NCBI RefSeq assembly: GCF_000238295.3
Contig: NZ_AHCD03000036.1
Span: 124,001-188,000 of the forward strand
From: Pseudoalteromonas rubra
Lineage (GTDB): Bacteria > Pseudomonadota > Gammaproteobacteria > Enterobacterales > Alteromonadaceae
Direction of reading: 5' to 3'
DNA length: 64,000 bases
Part shown: positions 54,984 to 61,363 of the stretch, piece after piece
Numbering within the stretch: position 1 is the stretch's first letter
Layout: the number at the start of each line of letters is the position of its first letter
Notes under the pieces: generated by a model
Databases searched by the model: none
Told to the model about the DNA's origin: nothing
What the model saw: only the letters and a program-made list of their open reading frames with translations
Program-made: the position numbers and the translations under genes

Positions 54984-56942
54984 ATGACTATTTCGCAAAA
55001 GCTCAGACTGGCTTTTATCGTTGCCATCGTCTCGCCTATTTTAATTATCGCTGTGCTGATTGTGTCCCAGACACGGCAACTGGCGCTCGATAAATTTGTC
55101 GAGATGAGTGGTCGGGAAGCCCTTCAGGTCGATAATGGAATAGGTATGTTCTTCGATGAAATTGCGAAGAATGTTGAGTTCCTGGCGACCAACCCCAAGC
55201 TCACCCGGGCACAAAGCGACGTGCAGGTTTATACCGGAAATAGCACCGCGACTGCGCTTAACTCCCGTGCTGGCAGCGAGACAGAGCAAGCCGTTTATGA
55301 TTTGTTTGAACGCTTTGGAGATACCCATCCTGGGATTGCCTACATCTACTTTGGTAATACTGAAGGTGGTTATATTCAATGGCCCCAAGGTGAAGTGAGT
55401 GCAAACTATGATCCTCGTCCCAGGCCTTGGTATCGGAGCGGACAAGCGGCTAATGGCCAAACCGCAATGACTGATGCCTATTATTGGGCACCGGATGATA
55501 TGGCGATTGTTTCAACGGTGCGCTCCGTCAGATCCAATGGTCGGGAGATTGGTGTCACGGGCATGGATGTCTCGTTACAGGGCCTGACTAAGATCATTCG
55601 GGAGGTCAAACTGGGTGAAACGGGCTATCTGATGCTGGTGGAAGACACGGATAAAATTCTGGTCGATGCCAAACACAGCGATTATCGGTTTAAAGATGTT
55701 AAGCAGGCCGAAAACGGTCTGTATAAAACCTTGGCCAGCAATCAGTCCGGGCTGTATGAAATCCAGATTGATGGTACTGACTACTTCGCCAGTATCTACA
55801 CGTCGAAGAAGCTGGGCTGGAAGTTCATTGCCTTTGTGGAACAAAGTGAAGTGATGGCAGCGGCCAATGCCATGACCTGGACCCTGGTGATCCTGAGTGT
55901 GGTGCTGGTGGCGTTGTTTGTGGTACTGGCTAACTATATCGCGAATGTGTTATCTGGCCCGATTGTGGAGGTCAGTGATGGCCTGACCATCATCTCCCAG
56001 GGAGGCGGCGATCTGACGCAGCGTTTAGAGGTCGACAGCAAAGATGAAACCGGCAAATTGGCGGATAGCTTCAACAGCTTTCTTAATCTGATCGCGCAGC
56101 TGGTAACAGACATAAATACCTGTGCACAGCAGCTTAACCAAACGGCCGGCGCTACAGCTACGGAGTCGGAGGAATTAACCAGTTCAACTGCGCAGCAACA
56201 GCAAGCCCTGGAAATGGCGGCAACGGCCATTAATCAGATGGCGGCGACGGCCAACGAAGTGGCATCCAGCTGTGCAAATGCCGCAGAGCTGGCCACCCAA
56301 ACTCAGCAGGCCTCAGAGTTGGGTCAGTCGGTGATGTCAGAAGCGGTAGATAGTGTGGTTGCGCTGTCAGACGTGATTAAGCGGGCAACGTCTGACATCA
56401 ATCAGCTGGACAGTGAAAGTGAAAATATCATGTCCATTCTCAGTGTGATCCGTGGGATTGCTGAGCAAACGAACCTGCTGGCGCTGAATGCTGCCATTGA
56501 GGCTGCCCGGGCGGGGGAGCATGGTCGGGGGTTTGCAGTGGTTGCCGACGAGGTCCGGGCCTTGTCTCAGCGTACCTCAGAGTCAACTGAAGAAATCGCC
56601 TCACAGCTCGACAAGTTGAGAAAAATGACAGAAGGGGTGTCGCTGGATATGCGCAGCAGTTTGACCCGCACAGATAAAACAGTTGAGTTGACCGACTCTG
56701 CGCAAAGCCAGTTCAGCGAAATTACCCAGTCTATCCAAACCATCAGTGACCTGAATACGCAAATCGCCACCGCCGCGGAGGAGCAGCAGCACGTTGCAGA
56801 AGACATTAACCGTAATGTGATTGAAATAAAAAATGCGGCGGACAGCGTCAGCGATGTAGCCAATAACACCAGCGAAAATGGCGATAAAATGCAGCGATTA
56901 TCTGAACAGCTGACCCGGCTGGTTGGCCAGTTTAAGGTCTAA
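54984..56942 (+). CDS. Methyl-accepting chemotaxis protein with dCache amino-acid sensor
   Basis: 652 residues. A transmembrane segment (~10-29), a periplasmic dCache_1 domain (~35-290), a second transmembrane segment (~297-320), HAMP (~320-375) and a long signalling hairpin follow. The hairpin tip has EQTNLLALNAAIEAARAGE. In the sensor, Tyr142, Arg147, Trp149, Tyr150, Tyr166 and Asp195 match the conserved amino-acid-binding set of dCache_1 proteins such as PctA, with one residue extra between Tyr150 and Tyr166. An amino-acid chemoreceptor is therefore likely. It is upstream of a mutarotase gene, 106 bp away, probably unrelated. Confidence 0.92.
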   Translation: MTISQKLRLAFIVAIVSPILIIAVLIVSQTRQLALDKFVEMSGREALQVDNGIGMFFDEIAKNVEFLATNPKLTRAQSDVQVYTGNSTATALNSRAGSETEQAVYDLFERFGDTHPGIAYIYFGNTEGGYIQWPQGEVSANYDPRPRPWYRSGQAANGQTAMTDAYYWAPDDMAIVSTVRSVRSNGREIGVTGMDVSLQGLTKIIREVKLGETGYLMLVEDTDKILVDAKHSDYRFKDVKQAENGLYKTLASNQSGLYEIQIDGTDYFASIYTSKKLGWKFIAFVEQSEVMAAANAMTWTLVILSVVLVALFVVLANYIANVLSGPIVEVSDGLTIISQGGGDLTQRLEVDSKDETGKLADSFNSFLNLIAQLVTDINTCAQQLNQTAGATATESEELTSSTAQQQQALEMAATAINQMAATANEVASSCANAAELATQTQQASELGQSVMSEAVDSVVALSDVIKRATSDINQLDSESENIMSILSVIRGIAEQTNLLALNAAIEAARAGEHGRGFAVVADEVRALSQRTSESTEEIASQLDKLRKMTEGVSLDMRSSLTRTDKTVELTDSAQSQFSEITQSIQTISDLNTQIATAAEEQQHVAEDINRNVIEIKNAADSVSDVANNTSENGDKMQRLSEQLTRLVGQFKV

Positions 56943-57048
56943 TGAGCGCGGGAGGTGATGAAGATCACTCATATTCGGTGGGTGCCTCTTACACCGTTCG
57001 GGCATTTTAGGTAAGGTAGTGCCAGTTTAGTTTAAAAATAGGTGTTAT

Positions 57049-57903
57049 ATGGAACTTTCTGCCTCAGTAAAATTGGCACGTACCGAGTCCGGCCTGGAGT
57101 ATTTTGACGTTAACGGACCACAGTGTCAGGCTAAAATTTATCTGCAAGGTGCACAGATCACCGAGTTCATTCCAGCAGGTCAGAAAAACCTGTTGTGGGT
57201 ATCCCAGGATGAAACCTACCTGGAAGGCCAGTCTATCCGTGGTGGTATACCCATTTGTTGGCCTTGGTTTGGCGTACATGCTAATCCAGACTGGCCGGCA
57301 CATGGGTTTGCGCGTAAGCAGGTCTGGCGTGCAGAGCGTGTTGAAGAAGACGATACTGCAATTCGCATTGTATTGTCTTTGCCAATGACCTCTGTTGATC
57401 GCACTTTCTGGCCTTATGAGTCTAGTTTGACTGTCGAGTTTGTGCTGACCGATCAACTTGAAGTCAAACTCTGCAACACCAACACTGGCAGTGAAACGTT
57501 TACCCTGACTCAGGCGCTGCATACCTATTTCCCAACGCCTGCAATAGCACAAACCCGTGTGGATGGGTTACAAGGGGCAAACTTTATTGAGTTTGGCGAA
57601 GGGCCTTTTGTTCAGAACGAAGTGGTCACGTTTGCCCGCGAAACCGACATGGTTTACACCCAGGCACCTGAAGTACAGATCATCGACACGCCAGAGGGTA
57701 AAATTGCAGTAGGCCGCGAACACTCAAGCTCTTGTGTGTTATGGAACCCCTGGATAGACAAGTCCAAACGTCTGAGCAACTTCCGCGACGATGAATACCA
57801 CACTATGCTGTGTCTGGAAGCGGCAAACGTCATGGATGACGCAGTGACACTGGCCCCGGGTGAATCCCACACCCTCATCACCAAAATCAGTTGGATTGAG
57901 TAA
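57049..57903 (+). CDS. yeaD: D-hexose-6-phosphate mutarotase (YeaD-like)
   Basis: 284 residues. It should interconvert anomers of hexose-6-phosphates in the cytoplasm. Galactose-mutarotase-fold motifs are present: LWVSQDETYLEGQSIRGGIP, WPWFGVHANPDWPAHGFAR (catalytic His), LTQALHTYFPT and VLWNPWIDKSKRLSNF. Length fits the family. It has its own short leader after the MCP gene and no partner. Confidence 0.9.
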   Translation: MELSASVKLARTESGLEYFDVNGPQCQAKIYLQGAQITEFIPAGQKNLLWVSQDETYLEGQSIRGGIPICWPWFGVHANPDWPAHGFARKQVWRAERVEEDDTAIRIVLSLPMTSVDRTFWPYESSLTVEFVLTDQLEVKLCNTNTGSETFTLTQALHTYFPTPAIAQTRVDGLQGANFIEFGEGPFVQNEVVTFARETDMVYTQAPEVQIIDTPEGKIAVGREHSSSCVLWNPWIDKSKRLSNFRDDEYHTMLCLEAANVMDDAVTLAPGESHTLITKISWIE

Positions 57904-58272
57904 GACCGAAGCAACGCTTCGCAGCCATCGTGCAAAGTCGTGCTTTAGCGCGGCCTTTGCGCAAGGTGAAATGAGCCGTTTTAAAGATCCTGGCACTATT
58001 CACTTTGGTAACTGGGTGCCCTCCATATGGAAGTGTGCCCACTCGTAGCTGTACACCAAGCCATGTTTGCCTGGGTACCACTTTAGCACGCTGCACTGTT
58101 CACTGTTTTACATCCCGTCATCCCGTGCTTGACACGGGAACTACTTAGCCAATGAGCAGGTCGTTTCTCATCACGCTGTGCCAGCGGCATAGACACAACC
58201 GCCTGCCGGACGCTTTTCGTCTCAGTCAATTTCCCGTATTCTGAACGCAATAATAATCGGACAGGGAATACA
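57904..58272. other. Intergenic region with a REP-like hairpin
   Basis: About 370 bp without a gene. It contains the REP-like hairpin at 58116-58139. The promoter of the NtrC-type regulator gene must lie near its end, but I cannot define it. Confidence 0.4.
58116..58139. repeat. REP-like hairpin, same class as 2663-2687
   Basis: CGTCA (58116-58120), then TCCCGTG (58121-58127), loop CTTGA, CACGGGA (58133-58139). This has the same CGTCATCCCG...CGGGA layout as the last unit of the 26-bp tandem repeats at 2663-2687. Confidence 0.75.
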
Positions 58273-59637
58273 ATGGCAGTACTCATTGTGGATGATAATC
58301 CGGAGGTGCGCTTAAGCGCAGCGTTTTTGCTTGAAGATCATGGTTTTGAGGTGTTTGAAGCAGAACATCCAGAAGTGGCCAAGCAGTTTTTGAGTTGTAA
58401 GCAAATAGAGCTGATCCTGCTCGATATGAATTTTACCCGCGATACCACATCCGGGCAGGAAGGGCTGGCATTTTTGAGCTGGTTAAAGTCGTTGGATGGT
58501 GCACCGGCGGTGATTTGTTTGACCGGCTGGGGCAGTGTGGCACTGGCCGTGGAGGCGATGCGTCTGGGCGCCGCAGACTTTATCGAAAAGCCCTGGCAAA
58601 ACCTGCAATTGCTGGATGCGATCCGAAAGCAAAGTAAGCTCAGCGCGCTACAAACACAGCAAAGTATGAGCGCAGATACTGAGGTGACATTACCCGCTTA
58701 TACGTGGCGCTCAGAGGCCATGAAAACCTTGTTCAGGAAACTGGCGCGGATCGCTGCCACTGATGCCAGCGTATTGCTGTGTGGAGAAAGTGGATGTGGC
58801 AAAAGTTACCTGGTTGACGCGCTGCACAGTCAGTCGGCACGCCGCGGTGGCCCTTTGATCAGTGTGAATATGGGCGCCATTCCCGAGAGTCTGTTTGAAA
58901 GTGAAATGTTCGGGCACACCAAAGGGGCCTTCACCGATGCTAAATCACAGCGTAGCGGGCGTTTTGAACTGGCAGATGGCGGGACCCTGTTCCTTGATGA
59001 GGTTGCGACCATTCCGCTGACTCAGCAAGCCAAGTTACTTCGGGTGCTGGAAAGTGGAGAATATGAGCGGGTCGGAAGCAGTCGCACAGAGCGTGCTGAC
59101 ATTCGTCTGATCTGCGCCACCAATAGTGATCTGGAAAAAGACGTGGCAGCCGGGCATTTTCGCAGCGATTTATTTTATCGCATCAATACCTTTGCCTTTG
59201 AGCTTCCGCCGCTGCGTGCACGGCTGGATGACATAGTGCCACTGGCCAATTACCTGCTTGCGCACCATGCGGCACGTTACAATCTCAACACTAAGGCACT
59301 GGACAGTGAAGCACAGGCTGCATTACTGGCCTACCGCTGGCCCGGTAATATTCGTGAGCTCAGCCATGTGATGGAGCGGGCTTTACTACTTAGTGAAGGG
59401 GCGCAGATCGGTGCTGTGGACTGTCAGCTGCGCTTGTCCAGTCCTGAACCCGAGCCGCTGCATACTGAGGTAGCACAATCGTCGGGCAGGACGCTGGCGG
59501 AGGTCGAGAAAACCCTGATAGAACAGACCCTGGCACTGCATCAGGGGCAGGTCAGTAAAGCAGCCCGGGCGCTTGGGCTGACCAAGTCCTCTTTATATCG
59601 CCGACTGGATAAATACGGGTTGCGCAGTGAAAGCTAA
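58273..59637 (+). CDS. NtrC-family sigma-54-dependent response regulator with GAFTDA loop
   Basis: 454 residues. Receiver (~1-120) with Asp51 (LILLDMNFT). AAA+ domain (~140-380): Walker A GESGCGKS (171-178), Walker B GGTLFLDEV, and arginine-rich parts FRSDLFYRIN and WPGNIREL. The sigma-54 contact loop reads GAFTDA (218-223), not the usual GAFTGA. A Fis-type helix-turn-helix closes it (VSKAARALGLTKSSLYRRLDK). It overlaps the histidine kinase gene by 11 bp, so they form a two-component pair. Confidence 0.93.
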   Translation: MAVLIVDDNPEVRLSAAFLLEDHGFEVFEAEHPEVAKQFLSCKQIELILLDMNFTRDTTSGQEGLAFLSWLKSLDGAPAVICLTGWGSVALAVEAMRLGAADFIEKPWQNLQLLDAIRKQSKLSALQTQQSMSADTEVTLPAYTWRSEAMKTLFRKLARIAATDASVLLCGESGCGKSYLVDALHSQSARRGGPLISVNMGAIPESLFESEMFGHTKGAFTDAKSQRSGRFELADGGTLFLDEVATIPLTQQAKLLRVLESGEYERVGSSRTERADIRLICATNSDLEKDVAAGHFRSDLFYRINTFAFELPPLRARLDDIVPLANYLLAHHAARYNLNTKALDSEAQAALLAYRWPGNIRELSHVMERALLLSEGAQIGAVDCQLRLSSPEPEPLHTEVAQSSGRTLAEVEKTLIEQTLALHQGQVSKAARALGLTKSSLYRRLDKYGLRSES

Positions 59638-60922
59638 CTTCGAGCGCGCTCTGCATGTGCATCTGGCTTTACTGGGACTCGTCGTGGTGGCTCTGTTGTC
59701 ATACTTATTATGGTTGCAGGCGTTGCCATGGTGGCAGGTTGTGCTCATAGCCGGTGGCGTGAGCGGGGTGTTGTGGCGTTTGCATACGCAGCGTCTGGCA
59801 CAGCTGGAGAGTATTTTTTCGCGTGCACACTGGCAGCTTGAGGCCATGCAACAGGCGGATTTCAGTCAGCAGATCCGGCCCCACTTTCGCTCCGGGCAGG
59901 TGGCGGCATTTGAACAGCAGTTGATAGCGCTGGGCGAGCAGTTACATCATCAAAAGTCGCGTTATAATTCACAGATCTTTGTCATTTATCAGCTGATTGA
60001 CAAGCTCAATACCCCGATCCTGGTTTTTACCGAAGAGTCACGGTTAAGCTATGCAAATCAGGCCTTTGAATCCTTGTATAGACAACCCTGGCAGCATTAT
60101 AAGGGGGCAACGGCCTTGTCTCTGGGGCTGGAAGAAGCGCAGCAGGGCTGGCAGTTTGTCAGTCACACCCAGGGGGCTCGCTGGCAGCTGCACAGCAGCT
60201 ATTTTTATGAGCAAGGCAAGCGTCACAGTTTACTGGTGGCGCTGGATATTACCAAAGCGCTGAGGCAAAAAGAGCTGGCTGCCTGGCAGCAATTGATCCG
60301 GGTGATCAGTCATGAAATACGTAACTCGCTGACCCCGGTCAGCTCATTGGCACAAAGCCTGGCGGAGCGTGCAACCTCAGCCAGAGAGCAGCAGGCCCTG
60401 TCGGTCATTGAGCAGCGTTGTCAGCATTTGCAGCACTTTGTGGCCCGTTATGGTGAGATCAGTAAAGTCATTGAACCTCAGCTTCAGCAGGTTCAGCTCC
60501 ACCCGATGTTTGCGTCAGTGCAGGACTTATTTGCATCACAGCACCCGGCACAGCAAATAGCACTGGATTGCCAGGCGCATCAGTGTATTTGTGACCCGCA
60601 GTTACTTGAGCAGGTCCTGATCAACCTGGTTAAAAATGCCATCGAAGCCAATCAGACTGCCACACCAGCTGGCCACCAGGTGCTGATACGTAGCTATTAT
60701 CTCAGCCCGGCGGTGGTGATCGAGGTGGCAGATGAAGGGGGCGGATTTGCCAATCTCGACAATGTCCTGACGCCATTTTATTCCACCAAGACAGAGGGGC
60801 AGGGCATTGGGCTGACCTTCAGTCAGCACGTGATTGAATGTCATGAGGGCCAGTTTGAGGTTCACAACGAGCAGCGAGGTGAGCAAGTGGGGGCGGTTAT
60901 TAAGATGATACTTCCTAGTTGA
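59627..60922 (+). CDS. Sensor histidine kinase, partner of the NtrC-type regulator
   Basis: 431 residues from a GTG start that overlaps the regulator by 11 bp. Two transmembrane segments (~11-30 and ~36-52) with almost no periplasmic loop, then a coiled region, PAS-like part (~115-210), HisKA with His229 (VISHEIRNSLTP) and HATPase (NLVKNAIEA, GGGFANLDNVL, GQGIGLTFS). With so small a loop it probably senses in the membrane or cytoplasm. The signal is unknown. Confidence 0.9.
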   Translation: MKANFERALHVHLALLGLVVVALLSYLLWLQALPWWQVVLIAGGVSGVLWRLHTQRLAQLESIFSRAHWQLEAMQQADFSQQIRPHFRSGQVAAFEQQLIALGEQLHHQKSRYNSQIFVIYQLIDKLNTPILVFTEESRLSYANQAFESLYRQPWQHYKGATALSLGLEEAQQGWQFVSHTQGARWQLHSSYFYEQGKRHSLLVALDITKALRQKELAAWQQLIRVISHEIRNSLTPVSSLAQSLAERATSAREQQALSVIEQRCQHLQHFVARYGEISKVIEPQLQQVQLHPMFASVQDLFASQHPAQQIALDCQAHQCICDPQLLEQVLINLVKNAIEANQTATPAGHQVLIRSYYLSPAVVIEVADEGGGFANLDNVLTPFYSTKTEGQGIGLTFSQHVIECHEGQFEVHNEQRGEQVGAVIKMILPS

Positions 60923-60937
60923 TAATAATTATCATTT
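60919..60937. promoter_or_regulatory. Fur-box-like site
   Basis: TTGATAATAATTATCATTT (60919-60937) contains the perfect palindrome GATAATAATTATC and closely matches Fur boxes. It overlaps the kinase stop codon and lies 7 bp before the next start. A TATAAT (60941-60946) follows immediately but overlaps the start codon of the next gene. Confidence 0.65.
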
Positions 60938-60944
60938 GCGTATA

Positions 60945-61259
60945 ATGACCCTCATACTGATCTTAACCTATGCTGCCGTCGTATTATCATGCCAGCAAAC
61001 CCTGAGCCGGGAGTGGTCTATGTTGGTTTTAACCCCTTTAATCGTATTTATTGTCGCGGCTGCGTGCGTCAGCCAACTCAGGTTAGCGCGTTTAATGACG
61101 GCCAGGCTCAGAGGATTGCTTGCCTGGAGTAGTGCAGGCATTCTGGCACTGGCAAAAGTGTACGCCGGGCTGAGCTTTTCAGCAGCCTTTGCGGTGTTTA
61201 TCGTTGCCGGTGGCATTTTGCATATGGTCAGTTCACTTGATCAGCACAGCGATGCCTGA
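60945..61259 (+). CDS. Small inner-membrane protein behind a Fur-box-like site
   Basis: 104 residues with about three membrane segments (~1-15, 26-46, 58-95). The ATG at 60945 lies inside a TATAAT sequence, so either this start is wrong (a later ATG at 61020 follows GGGAG) or the promoter is elsewhere. Size, membrane character and a Fur-box-like site recall small DUF3325-type proteins of iron-uptake operons, but I cannot confirm that family. Confidence 0.55.
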   Translation: MTLILILTYAAVVLSCQQTLSREWSMLVLTPLIVFIVAAACVSQLRLARLMTARLRGLLAWSSAGILALAKVYAGLSFSAAFAVFIVAGGILHMVSSLDQHSDA

Positions 61260-61363
61260 GCTGGGCTGGATTAAAGTGTTTCAAAAGATAAATACCTACT
61301 GATTCTTAAGCACATTTTTTGTCATACTAAGCGCAACTTTGGATCACATCATCGAGGATGAGC

